From positions 1-64,000 of the forward strand of contig NZ_BPQR01000016.1 in NCBI RefSeq assembly GCF_022179345.1: a stretch of 64,000 nt of DNA, written 5' to 3'. Of this stretch, positions 1 through 9,011 are shown piece after piece. This stretch comes from Methylobacterium jeotgali (lineage in GTDB: Bacteria > Pseudomonadota > Alphaproteobacteria > Rhizobiales > Beijerinckiaceae). The stretch's first letter is position 1; every line of letters starts with the position of its first letter. The notes beneath the pieces are model-generated. The model worked only from the letters and a program-made list of their open reading frames with translations. It was not told where the DNA came from and did not search any database. Position numbers and translations under genes: made by a program.

Positions 1-115
1 CGCTGAGATCGACGAAGCGGTCGATGGAGCGCAAGAGATGGTCGGCGGGAACGTGGGTGTCGAGCGAGAACTCGTAGAACAGAGCGCCCTGCTCGACTTG
101 CCGAGGTCCCATCAT
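1..115 (-). CDS. IS1182-family transposase, N-terminal part
   Basis: The minus strand reads MMGPRQVEQGALFYEFSLDT followed by HVPADHLLRSIDRFVDLS, the usual N-terminus of IS1182-type DDE transposases (remembered family motif). The gene runs off the left edge, so only about 38 residues are visible. Start is ATG at 115, with a second ATG at 112. The element's outer end probably lies near 170-205, where a GAGTTTTTCAAC stretch typical of such IS ends occurs. The remaining bases to 381 show no convincing gene. Whether the transposase is intact cannot be judged. Confidence 0.75.
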   Translation of the reverse strand, partial: MMGPRQVEQGALFYEFSLDTHVPADHLLRSIDRFVDLS

Positions 116-381
116 CTGCGTCGATCCCCGCCTCACAACGGCAGTGAATCACCTCAGATATGCCGCTGCAACAGCCGAGTTTTTCAACAAAATCGGCGCA
201 TAGCCGACCAGGCGGCATGCGAACATCCGCCCCGAATGCCGCACTGTCCGCTTCCCGGCATCCCGACGAACGACGCGGCCGGCCGATGATGGCCGACCTC
301 GGCAGGACGACGGCGCCGAAAAACGGCGGCGGCTCCTTCAGGAACCCGAGCATCATGCGCCACCCTCCATTGGCGATGTCT

Positions 382-819
382 TTACGCCTCGCCTGGGGGC
401 GGGAGGAACTGCTGGAGGCGCTCTAGGACGCGGCGCCGGGCTGCGTCGTAGGCTACCTGCCCCGCGGACCGGCCGCCGCAGCGGATGTATGCGGCGACGG
501 CGATGATGTCGGCGGTGGCGACCTGAGCATGGGCGATAGAGAGCGGGCCGGCAGCGGACCGGCGCAGCCCAGCCATCTTGACGACGGCCCGCGCCAGGTC
601 CTCGTCAATTCCTGAGACGCCACTAGCGTGCCCGAGGGCCGCCAGCAGCCGGTCGCGCTCGGCCCGTAGGGAGGCGACCTCGGCCTTCAGGGTGTTGAGC
701 TCTGCGACACGGGCAGCCTCGGTCTCACGCTGGCGCTCGCGCCATTCACGTGAACGGTCGGCGGCGGCGACGCGACGGCGGGCGGCGGACGTCTCACGGG
801 AACGGACGATGTCGGTCAT
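382..819 (-). CDS. hypothetical coiled-coil protein
   Basis: This 145-residue protein has an Arg/Glu-rich N-terminal half with heptad-like spacing (about residues 15-60, including LKAEVASLRAERDRLLAAL), which predicts a coiled coil. A more globular C-terminal half follows, with a hydrophobic helix around IIAVAAYI. I do not recognise the family. It lies divergent from the replication-like gene at 1321, with about 500 bases between them. A DNA-binding or partition-accessory role would fit the place and composition but is only inference. Confidence 0.5.
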   Translation of the reverse strand: MTDIVRSRETSAARRRVAAADRSREWRERQRETEAARVAELNTLKAEVASLRAERDRLLAALGHASGVSGIDEDLARAVVKMAGLRRSAAGPLSIAHAQVATADIIAVAAYIRCGGRSAGQVAYDAARRRVLERLQQFLPPPGEA

Positions 820-1320
820 GGCGGAAGCGTGCCAGTCCGGCCAGCAAGCCGCCAGGGGTGGTTCGAGGATCGGACGGCCTTTCCCGCGCGCAACCGGTCC
901 ACACGGTTCGCAGAGGGAAACGCGCCCATTTCACACAATTCGTAACGGACAACGCCCCCCCCGGCCCCGCAGGGGCCATAGAGGGAGGTCGCAATCGATC
1001 AGCCCCGGGTTGGTGGCAAAACCCGATATGGGCCTGAAAGGCACAGCGAAGCCCGCCTGGCCAGGGTGTTCGCTTATCCCCTGTGGGACACGGGCGCTAA
1101 TCGAGGCAACGCGTAGACCCCGTTTCCGCGCCACCTACGGGCAAGTATTAAATTCCGGTCCTGGCGTTAATCATGGACGTTCGAGGGCCGTTGACCTTCT
1201 CGTAGTCGAGGTCAATCCTTGTCGTGCCCGTAGTCGGGCTGTCGCTCCTGAACATCCCCTAAACCCGGTCCTTGTCGGTGCAGAGGTGCCCCCGACGAGG
1301 TCCCCCAACCGGAGACCACC
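820..1320. other. intergenic region upstream of replication-like gene
   Basis: About 500 bases lie between two divergent genes with no convincing gene. Bases 1065-1180 are the least GC-rich and include CGCTTATCCCCTGTGGGACA, GCTAATCGAG and ATTAAATTCC. This is where promoters for both genes, and possibly a replication origin for the primase-like protein, would be expected. One imperfect DnaA-box-like word (TTATCCCCT) is present. I see no iteron array. Confidence 0.3.
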
Positions 1321-3093
1321 GTGACCACTCTTAACGAGATCCGGGGCCATGCCGTGCCCCCGGAGGCATGGCCCGCCCGCGCCATGCCATCCGAGACCCG
1401 CGACTTCACTGCCCTCGACTACCTCCGCTTCATCCATTCCGTCGGTAGCCACGGCGTCATCCGCATCGCTGCCCGGGTGAACATCGGCATCGGCCGGAAG
1501 GCGAAGTACGTGTTCCGCGAGCGCCGGTTCAGCGTGAAGCGCATCCGCGACGGGCACGCCTCGGTCGTGAGCGCCCTCAAGGCGCTCAGCTTCCATACCT
1601 TCTGCACGTTCCCCTACCCGAAGCCGGGCGGGGCCGTCCCAGAAGCGTCGGACGCCAACGTCACCTCGATCTGCGCCAACTGGATCGACCTCGACTACTA
1701 CGGCGTCCAGGGCCTCGCGGGGCTGTCCAAGGACGACGTGCTCGACATCGTCCTACGCCGCTGCGAGGAGAAGGGCTGGCCGGCTCCGAGCTACGTCATG
1801 TCGTCCGGAAGGGGCATGCTCATCGTGTGGCTCTACGAGGTGGCGCCCCGCGAGGTCCTGCCCCGGTGGCGCGCCGTCCAGCGCACCCTGAACCGCGCGT
1901 TCGCGGACCTCGGTCACGACGCCACCGGGATGTCGCCGACGCACCTCTATCGGTACTCGGGCAGCTACAATCCCAATGCCAAGGCCCCGGCCTTTATGAT
2001 GTGGCCGTACTACACCGCCGACGTCCGCCGGGGGACGTTCGACGAGCTCGCCGCCGCCGTCATGCCGATCTCGCGCCGCAAGGCGAAGTTGTTCGTCGTC
2101 GAGAAGCTCGACGGCATCGCCAAGCGGGCCGCTAAGCAGGCCGGGCGTGACCGGGCCCGGCGGGAGGAGGAGGTGGCCCCGACGACCGCCCCTGCCGCGC
2201 CGGCACGCAAGAAGCGAGAGCGGGTGGGCGGCCACCTGACCGGCCGCTCGTACTGGGGGGCCATTGCCGCCGACGTCGAGCGCCTGCGTGTCCACCGGTT
2301 CGACGGGAAGCGGATGGTCGAGGACACGGGCCGGTCCACGATGGCCTATGCGGCGACGATGGTGCAGGCCTGGGTCATGCCGGCGTGCGACCTCGACGGT
2401 TGGGTCCGCGACCAGGCGCATGCCTGGGGGCTCGACGAGGAGCAGGCCCTGGCCTGCACCAGCGGCGTCCGCAAGGCCGCCCGGGACGCTGCAAACGGCG
2501 AGCGCAAGTTCTGGCTGGGGAAGGAGATCGACCCCCGCTACCGGCCGGGGCCGAAGCGTCTGATCGAGCTCCTCAAGATCCAGCCGGCCGAGATGGGCGC
2601 CGCCGACCTGCGCATTCTGGTCACCGCCGAGCGGAAGCGGGACGTCGTCGCTGACCGCCAAGCCACCCTGCGCCGATCCCGGGGGGCCAGGTCCCGCACG
2701 GACCAGCAGGGCGCCCGGCTCGCCGTCGGGGCCGAGGCCCTACGCCTTCGCCGCGACGAGGGGCTTGACCGCCCCGCCATCGCCGCCCGGCTCGGCGTCA
2801 CCACTCGCTACCTCGACACCGCCCTGCGTGACGCCAAGGCCGTCGAGGCCATCGGCACGGTCACGGCCCCAGACAAGCCGGTCAAGCCGCGCCGTTCACA
2901 TGGTTCGTCACGGGGTACTTCACGCGTGAGGGGCGGAAATACCTCCGGCGAGGCGACCGTCGCGCTTGTGGCGCCCGAGGCGGAGGTCTATACTGGTGGC
3001 GTCACGGTGAAGGGCACCTACCTCCCCGACAACGCCCGCTGCGCGCCTTATGGCCCGGCGGGCGTTTCTGTTCCCGAGAAGGTGTCGGCATGA
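1321..3093 (+). CDS. primase-polymerase (AEP)-like replication protein
   Basis: This 590-residue protein starts at GTG 1321. The first half carries features of archaeo-eukaryotic primase-polymerases used by plasmids and phages. WIDLDYY (D123, D125) fits the metal-binding DxD motif. SSGRGMLIVW (about 161-170) fits the second motif, but the usual His is not visible. Then GHD (about 198-200) and THLYRYSGSYNPN resemble the third motif and the RxxGS-N signature. Residues 270-300 are a charged linker. The C-terminus contains a helix-turn-helix-like stretch (IAARLGVTTRYLDTALRDA, about 482-500), suited to origin or DNA binding. It overlaps the next gene by ATGA, so the two form one operon. A replication initiator of a mobile element is the best reading; activity is unproven. 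Confidence 0.65.
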   Translation: MTTLNEIRGHAVPPEAWPARAMPSETRDFTALDYLRFIHSVGSHGVIRIAARVNIGIGRKAKYVFRERRFSVKRIRDGHASVVSALKALSFHTFCTFPYPKPGGAVPEASDANVTSICANWIDLDYYGVQGLAGLSKDDVLDIVLRRCEEKGWPAPSYVMSSGRGMLIVWLYEVAPREVLPRWRAVQRTLNRAFADLGHDATGMSPTHLYRYSGSYNPNAKAPAFMMWPYYTADVRRGTFDELAAAVMPISRRKAKLFVVEKLDGIAKRAAKQAGRDRARREEEVAPTTAPAAPARKKRERVGGHLTGRSYWGAIAADVERLRVHRFDGKRMVEDTGRSTMAYAATMVQAWVMPACDLDGWVRDQAHAWGLDEEQALACTSGVRKAARDAANGERKFWLGKEIDPRYRPGPKRLIELLKIQPAEMGAADLRILVTAERKRDVVADRQATLRRSRGARSRTDQQGARLAVGAEALRLRRDEGLDRPAIAARLGVTTRYLDTALRDAKAVEAIGTVTAPDKPVKPRRSHGSSRGTSRVRGGNTSGEATVALVAPEAEVYTGGVTVKGTYLPDNARCAPYGPAGVSVPEKVSA

Positions 3094-3587
3094 CCCGCGC
3101 CCTCGTCATCAACTACGTCAGCGACGACCTCCTTCGCCATCGCGCCCTCCAGGCTGCACGCAAGCGAGCCCTTGAGGCCTGGTACGGCGGCGCCCGTCCC
3201 GTGAACCCGCACGGTCGCCGTCCGTACCGCTACGGGCGCGTGGTCTACCTGACGGAGAACCACGCGCCGCTCCCGGCCCCGCCGGCTGCGGCCGCCGGCC
3301 AGGCTGCCCTTCGCGCGATCTTGAAAGGGTGGCGCGGCGACGGCGAGTACGCCGCCCTGGGGGCCTGGGACGACGAACGGGGTGGCGCCTCGCGTCGCGC
3401 CCTCGTCTCGGCCGGGCAACTGCTCGCTGGCGAGCCGGACGACGACGCCCGGGAGCGGGCGGACAGCCTCGTGATCCTTGCGCTCGGGCCGCCCGGCAAG
3501 GACCTTGACGGGGCGCGCGAGCGGCTGCTGGCCCTGCCGGCGCCCGCGCCATGGTCGTGGGAGGCCGCGGCCCGCTACTGGGGCTGA
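3090..3587 (+). CDS. hypothetical protein coupled to replication protein
   Basis: This 165-residue protein starts at an ATG overlapping the stop of the primase-like gene (ATGA, 3090-3093), so translation is probably coupled. The N-terminus is basic (HRALQAARKRALEAWYGG, HGRRPYRYGRVVYL). The middle is Ala/Gly-rich and the C-terminus acidic to amphipathic. No family is recognised. The tight link suggests it serves the same process as the replication-like protein, but nothing shows how. Confidence 0.6.
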   Translation: MTRALVINYVSDDLLRHRALQAARKRALEAWYGGARPVNPHGRRPYRYGRVVYLTENHAPLPAPPAAAAGQAALRAILKGWRGDGEYAALGAWDDERGGASRRALVSAGQLLAGEPDDDARERADSLVILALGPPGKDLDGARERLLALPAPAPWSWEAAARYWG

Positions 3588-3857
3588 CGCGCCCCGGGGA
3601 CGGGCTACCAAGGTTAGGCGGTCCCGTCCTCTCGACGTCTGCATGGTTTCGACCGCGCAAAGCGACGCGGACGTGCACGATCCTGTTGCGCTCCCCTATG
3701 CGACTCCGGATCGCGCGCGCAGCGTTACTGCATGGAACAAACCGCCGCCCTGGGCGTTAGTTTGGACCTCAGTCTGGACGACCCGCGCAAGCGCCGCTCG
3801 CCGTCGAGCCTGAGCGCGTGAGCCGCGATGGCGAATGTCATCGCCATCGTCTAGCGC

Positions 3858-4225
3858 ATGACCACCGAGCAGATCCGCGTGACCCTCGGCGGCAGCATGG
3901 GCAATGTCGGCCACAGCTCCGCCGGGACCTCAGCGACATCAAGAGCCGCTGCCCGGACCGCCTGCGCCGGTTGGGCTTCGAGTGCCTGTTCTGGTTCTGC
4001 GACTGCCTCGGGCAGGACCCGAGCCTCGCCATGCAGGGCCTCATCCTCCCCAAGGCTGGACGGCCGGAGTCGCGCCGCCCGAACCTAGTCCGGGGCGGGG
4101 GACGCATCCCCTCCAGCCCGGAGTGGCCGCGCCGGGTGCCTGTAGGCTGCCGAGTTCGGCGGTTCCTAAACCTCAGCGGGGGCCTCGCCCCCGCTGCTGG
4201 CGGCTGGGGCTGGGGCTGGGCTTAG
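3858..4225 (+). pseudogene. possible frameshifted remnant of a small gene
   Basis: Two frames here look coding for short stretches. One starts at ATG 3858 and reads MTTEQIRVTLGGSMGNVGH. The other continues from about 3910 with QLRRDLSDIKSRC, DRLRRLGFECLFWFCDCLGQ and DPSLAMQGLILPKAG. Joining them by one frameshift near 3905 gives a plausible small protein, while neither frame alone does. The rest of 3588-4165 shows nothing convincing. This may be a decayed gene or chance composition. Confidence 0.25.
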
Positions 4226-6334
4226 TGCCGGCAACGCCACCGCCGTCGGACCCGCTGGCTTGGCCGCCGCGGCGGGCGCGGCCCCACCGCCCGTCAGGAC
4301 GAAATCGATCTCGAACGCGTTGCGCCCGACGGATGCCAGGTAGTTCGAGAGGATGTCGGCCGCGAAGGGCTCGCGGATGCGGCCACAGCGGATCAGGCGC
4401 CACGTGACCCGCGCGGGAACGTGCGGCGGCCGTCCCTTCGCGGCCTTGGCAGGCTCGAAGCCGCCGACGGCGACGTTCTTGAAATCGTCCGGGGACGCGA
4501 CGGCAAGTAGCAGGCGCCGCGCGACGGCGCCGTGCGTGGATGCCTGGTCCTTATAGGCATCGCGAAGCCGTTCGATGGCGGCTTCCATTTCGGCGCGCAG
4601 GTCCGCCGGCGGCTCGGCGGGGGACGCCTCGACCGAAGCGGGCCCGTCAAGGGCGGACGCCGCGTCCGGCGTCGCGGGCGGCGGTTCCACCGGCGGGGCG
4701 GCGGGAGCGCCCGGAACGGCATCCCCGGCGTTCGCGGCGAGAACCGCGAAGGCGGCCTCGGGCACGGGCGCGGCGACTGGCCTGGGGCGTGCCGCAGCCT
4801 TCGCCGCGGCGACCGCGGCCGCCGCCCGGGCCGCCTTGTCCTCGCAGGCCGCGACGTAGTCCGACAGCCAGCCGGTCCGCTCCCCGTAGATGCGGACCTG
4901 CCCCGGAAGGAGCCCGGCCGGGCAGGCCTGCCCCTTGTCGAAGCGAACCGCGCCGTCGCTGCGGAAGGAGGCGAGATCCATGATCGAGAGGTCCACGGTC
5001 GCCGGGTTACGCAGGTCGACGACCGGAGTGACCCCGTCCAGGGTGCACTGCAGGACGTATTGCTTGGCGCCGGTCTTCTCCTCGCCCGGCTTGGGCGGTG
5101 CCTTCAGCGGCAGCAGGATGCCGGTGCGCGCTCCGCGCTTCCCGTTCGGACGCAGCCCGATCTCGCAGGCCTGCCCGATCAGCACGAAGCGCTTCCTGGC
5201 CATTTGCTTGTTGGAGAACTCGGAGAGATCGAGCTCGAAGACGTCGCCCGACGCGATGGGCGCGAAGGAGGCATTGATGAGATCGGCCTCCTCCCACGTC
5301 TCGGCGTTGCGGAATGCGACCAGGTCTTCGTCGGGGGGAGCCTCTACGGGAGCGAGCTTGATGCCGCGCAGCGCGCGCAGGCGTTCGCTGCTCGCGCGGA
5401 CAGTCTCGTCGGTCGCGAACATGCTGCGCATCTTCTGGGCCATGTGGGCCGTGAGGGTTCTCTCAAGCACGTGAAGCTCGGAGACGCCTTCCTCGTATCC
5501 CCGCTCGACGACGTGAGCGTCGAGCCTTTCCGGAGGGATGCGGAGCAACCTGCCGCGGGCGTCCTCGAACCATCTCGGCACCTGCGGTGCGGCCTTCGTC
5601 AGGACCTCGTGGACGCCGCGACGCAGGCCCGCCCGCTTGATGGCGACCCGGAACGCCTCCTCCATGACCTCCGTGTCTGGATCCCTGCCCGCGAGCCGCT
5701 GCTTGGAGATCACGCACAGGGGGATGTCCTCGTCGGGCTCCAGCCCCATCCTCAGCTCGACCTCGGTCTTGCCCTCGTTGGCGATGACGGTCTCGTGCGT
5801 GAGGATGAACGCCGTGCCCCGGGAGCCCTCGGTGGCCAGGACCTTGAGGATGTCCATGCCGCGCGTGACGAGCGAGCGCGTGCCCCGGCTTTCCTTGAGG
5901 TCGACGATATAGCTGACGTTCCCGTCGCCTTCTCTGACGATGTCCCGGATCTTTTGCTCGACGCCGTCGAAGGTCCACCGGTCCTTGTCGGCGATGGCTA
6001 GGAGGGAGCAGGCGCGTTCCACGGCTGCGGTCGAGAGCTCGTCGACCGGGAATCCCTCGACCGCCTTCTCGACGTCGAAGAAGATGGCCTTCACCTCGTC
6101 CCGGCGGTCTTCGCGCATGTCCGTCAGCGCCTGCACCAAGCGCCCCTCGGTCGCCTCGGGCTCAAACTCGTCCCGTTCGAGCAGGTCAGCGAATTCCGGG
6201 ACGCCGGAGACCTTAACCTTCTCAAGGTTGGCGATGAACATCGTCGCGAGCTGCGCCGGCGTGTCGTTGAAATGGTCATCGATCCAGATGACGCGGGTGC
6301 CGCCGAGGCAATGGAGTGCTGCTTCAAGCTTCAT
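4166..6334 (-). CDS. receiver-domain protein with long unknown output region
   Basis: This 722-residue protein begins with a divergent receiver domain: VIWIDD (D19, D20) for the acidic pair, YIVDLKES (D145) as likely phospho-acceptor, FILTH (T179) and ISKQRL (K211) for the conserved Thr and Lys. About 100 extra residues sit between the first strand and the phospho-acceptor strand, unlike a CheY fold. Residues 215-510 form an unrecognised globular region. About 510-595 is an Ala/Pro-rich linker and the last 110 residues another unrecognised domain. It is the third gene of an operon, 16 bases after the GHKL kinase-like gene, its likely phosphodonor. I recall a separate receiver family (Response_reg_2) found beside such ATPases in conflict loci, which fits. 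The output function is unknown. Confidence 0.7.
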   Translation of the reverse strand: MKLEAALHCLGGTRVIWIDDHFNDTPAQLATMFIANLEKVKVSGVPEFADLLERDEFEPEATEGRLVQALTDMREDRRDEVKAIFFDVEKAVEGFPVDELSTAAVERACSLLAIADKDRWTFDGVEQKIRDIVREGDGNVSYIVDLKESRGTRSLVTRGMDILKVLATEGSRGTAFILTHETVIANEGKTEVELRMGLEPDEDIPLCVISKQRLAGRDPDTEVMEEAFRVAIKRAGLRRGVHEVLTKAAPQVPRWFEDARGRLLRIPPERLDAHVVERGYEEGVSELHVLERTLTAHMAQKMRSMFATDETVRASSERLRALRGIKLAPVEAPPDEDLVAFRNAETWEEADLINASFAPIASGDVFELDLSEFSNKQMARKRFVLIGQACEIGLRPNGKRGARTGILLPLKAPPKPGEEKTGAKQYVLQCTLDGVTPVVDLRNPATVDLSIMDLASFRSDGAVRFDKGQACPAGLLPGQVRIYGERTGWLSDYVAACEDKAARAAAAVAAAKAAARPRPVAAPVPEAAFAVLAANAGDAVPGAPAAPPVEPPPATPDAASALDGPASVEASPAEPPADLRAEMEAAIERLRDAYKDQASTHGAVARRLLLAVASPDDFKNVAVGGFEPAKAAKGRPPHVPARVTWRLIRCGRIREPFAADILSNYLASVGRNAFEIDFVLTGGGAAPAAAAKPAGPTAVALPALSPAPAPAASSGGEAPAEV

Positions 6335-6350
6335 CGGTCGCTACGCGGGC

Positions 6351-9011
6351 TCATTGCGGCTGGGCGAGTACGGCGGTCAGGTCCACCTCGAACCGGTACC
6401 GGCGTCCGAGGTGGTTGAGGTCGTCCAGCAGGTCGACGGTGCACCCGTCGAGGGCGAGGAGCTGGCGGACGATGAAAAGCCCGATGCCCTGGCCGCCGGG
6501 CGATTGCCCCTCCGGCGCGGCGGGTCGCCCGGATACGAAGATCTCGAACAGACGCTCCTCGACGGCGGGATCGACCCCCGGTCCCGTATCTGACACGATG
6601 AACCCCCCGTCGGTGACGTCGATGCGGACCTCCTTGGCGGGCAGACCCTCGCCCGTGATGCCCCCGCGCCTCAACCAGTAAACGCTGTTGCGCACGAGAT
6701 TATCGAGCACCTGCAGGAGGCGGGACCGGTTGGCGCGCACAATTGCGGCCCCGGGCATCTCGTCCACGACGGCGACGATCCCGGCGTGCTCGAAGGATAT
6801 CGCCCGGTTCTCCACGTACTCCCGAACGAAATCCGCGACGGCGAAGGTTTCCCGAAGCGTCCGGGAGCGGGGCAGCATGGGGTCGATCAGGGAGGCCGCA
6901 TTGGCGATGGCCCCGCACGAGCCGCGGATGGACCGCAGGTGCGGGAGCATGGCGGCCTCGTTGCCGGATTTCCGGGCGGCGTCCTGGATGGCCTTGGACC
7001 GTTGCTGGATCTCCGCCAAGTGCGTCCGGAGCTCATGCGCGAGACCGCGCGCGCTCAACCCGACGGCGGCGCTCTCGTATAGAGCCGTGACCTGGGCGTC
7101 CTTGTCGGAGATCTCGCGGCGCAGGAAGTCCACGGCGTCGGCGGGTTCGACCTGCGGGTCGAGCTTGCTCCGGACCGCGTCAACCGCGTCGCGTGCGGTC
7201 TTGGCCAGTTCGACGGCCCGCCAGGCGGTCCGGCCGGCGTCACCGCTGTCGATGACCTCCCGTTCGAGCGCCTCGATGTCGCTCCGCAGGTCCGTGACCG
7301 TCTTGTCGGCCAGGGACCTAGCGTCGCGTGCGGTCTGCATGCTGCGCTCGACGATGCGCATCGGGTTGCCGGGCCGTGCGAGTTCCTCGCGCCCGGTTTC
7401 CTGGAGCTTGCGGGCGTATTCGTCGAGCGAGCGCCGCACGTTGTCCATCGCGTCGCTGGAGAACTTGCGGCATTGGCGGGCGATCTGGAGGAACCCGCGG
7501 TAGGGCGCGTCCTCGACGAAGCCCTCGCGGTCGGACTTCTCGGTCAACCCCGCGTTGAACTCGCCGCTCAGCGCGAAATAGCCGATGGTGTTGTCCGTTC
7601 TGAGCCCGTAGGTGCTGCCGGAGGTCATTTCCGCAGACAGGCCGAGCCAATCGCCCGGCGAGCGGACGCGGAACCCGTCGCGAAGCACGGCGATGCCGGT
7701 CAATCCCTTGATCAGGTCGGAGGAGATGCCGATGCCGGCCGCGGCCGACTTGTCCGCCTCGTCCTGACGCTGGAGATGGAAGTAGTAGAACGAGCCGGTG
7801 AATGGGCCAGGGTCCTCGATCTTGCCCTCGTTGTCCATCAGCATGGCGGACCAGGGGAAGCGCCGTTCGAGCTCCACATACCAGGGGCCGGTGTCCGAGA
7901 CGTCCTTGCGCGTATAGCCCTTGAGCTTCTTCGGCGAGAGCAGGAGGTCGCGGAATCCTTTGCCGCCGTCGCGGCCGAAGACTAGCGCAGTCTTCTCCCG
8001 TTGCTGTTTCGAGCGCTCGCCGGCGATCAGGCGCTTGCGCATGTAGGCGGTGGCAACGAGCTCCATGTCGCCCTGCCCGTCCGCCTCCCACCGGAAGTCG
8101 AACTTCGCGATGGCCCTGTCGAGGATCTCGTTCGTCACCGAGACCAGGGAGCGGTCGCGGCCGTCGAGCTGGATCGACACCGGGAACGTCGACGTGACCT
8201 CGAACGGCGAGACGAGCTTCGCAAGGCTCGCCGTGATCTCGTCGATCCGCCGCGGACGGCGCCATTCGGGCAGGTCCTTCAGCCCGAGGACGGTGACCTT
8301 CGTCCCCTTGAAACCCTCGGCGTTCGGCCTGCTGCCGAACTGGACGGGGATCTGGTCGACCGTGACGGACCGCTCGCAATCGGCCCAGCGGAACCGGGCG
8401 ACGGCGATGTCGTCGCCCGTAGACTTGGCGGTCTCCACGAGAAGGATGTCGCCGATCTTCATGGTGCCGAGGCGCCCGAGCCCCTTGTCACCGAGCGGCG
8501 TACGGTTCTGGAGGGTCGTCTTCCGCTTGGGCTGGCCCGGCAGGCCTCGCTTGACCGACCCGCTGACGACCAGCCAGGAAGACCGGAGCTGGTCCTGCGT
8601 CATGCCCTCGCCGCGGTCGGTGATGGTCATGCGCCCAGTGTAGGACAGGCGGCGCTCGCACATCGGCTCGGGCGTCTCGTCCTCGGGCTCCTCGTCCCCG
8701 TCGCGTTCGTCGGCTGGCGGCAAGGGTACGATCTCGACCTGGACGCTTTCCGCCGCCGCATCGAAGCGAGCCAGCCTGGAAACGGGCCCGACCTCGACCA
8801 GCGTACCAGTTTCCTGCGTCGCCACCTCGATGCCGCAGCCCTTCGCGTCGGCGTCGTACGCGTTCTTGACGCATTCCAGGATCGCCTGCTCGACGTCCGT
8901 TACCAGCTCGCTGCCCAATTGGATCAGCACGTGCGCGCCGACTCGGAGCTGGGCCCCGCCTACGGGGTGCGCGACCTCGCCGGAACTGCCCGGTACCATC
9001 TGGTCGCTCAC
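6351..9011 (-). CDS. dual-GHKL protein: N-terminal Hsp90/MutL-type ATPase plus C-terminal histidine kinase
   Basis: This 886-residue soluble protein holds two ATP-binding Bergerat modules. The first has an N-box ECVKNAYDAD (N50), TDRGEGM (D132) and GDKGLGRLGT (about 174-183), as in HATPase_c_3/Hsp90/MutL proteins, followed by a substrate-domain-like region to about 540. The second looks like a histidine kinase. After a coiled coil (560-645) come H659 in GLAHELRTHL, the N-box DNLVRNS (771-775), SDTGPGVD (D808) and GGQGIGLFIV (839-848). No membrane segment or PAS domain is visible, so the N-terminal ATPase may be the sensor. The GTG start at 9011 overlaps the methyltransferase stop (GTGA), and the receiver gene follows. 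Phosphotransfer to that receiver is inferred from layout and conserved residues. Confidence 0.8.
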   Translation of the reverse strand: MSDQMVPGSSGEVAHPVGGAQLRVGAHVLIQLGSELVTDVEQAILECVKNAYDADAKGCGIEVATQETGTLVEVGPVSRLARFDAAAESVQVEIVPLPPADERDGDEEPEDETPEPMCERRLSYTGRMTITDRGEGMTQDQLRSSWLVVSGSVKRGLPGQPKRKTTLQNRTPLGDKGLGRLGTMKIGDILLVETAKSTGDDIAVARFRWADCERSVTVDQIPVQFGSRPNAEGFKGTKVTVLGLKDLPEWRRPRRIDEITASLAKLVSPFEVTSTFPVSIQLDGRDRSLVSVTNEILDRAIAKFDFRWEADGQGDMELVATAYMRKRLIAGERSKQQREKTALVFGRDGGKGFRDLLLSPKKLKGYTRKDVSDTGPWYVELERRFPWSAMLMDNEGKIEDPGPFTGSFYYFHLQRQDEADKSAAAGIGISSDLIKGLTGIAVLRDGFRVRSPGDWLGLSAEMTSGSTYGLRTDNTIGYFALSGEFNAGLTEKSDREGFVEDAPYRGFLQIARQCRKFSSDAMDNVRRSLDEYARKLQETGREELARPGNPMRIVERSMQTARDARSLADKTVTDLRSDIEALEREVIDSGDAGRTAWRAVELAKTARDAVDAVRSKLDPQVEPADAVDFLRREISDKDAQVTALYESAAVGLSARGLAHELRTHLAEIQQRSKAIQDAARKSGNEAAMLPHLRSIRGSCGAIANAASLIDPMLPRSRTLRETFAVADFVREYVENRAISFEHAGIVAVVDEMPGAAIVRANRSRLLQVLDNLVRNSVYWLRRGGITGEGLPAKEVRIDVTDGGFIVSDTGPGVDPAVEERLFEIFVSGRPAAPEGQSPGGQGIGLFIVRQLLALDGCTVDLLDDLNHLGRRYRFEVDLTAVLAQPQ

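Noticed and set aside
1075-1095. DnaA box near the primase-like gene
   Set aside because: Only one imperfect match is present and no repeats accompany it, so an origin is only noted as possible.
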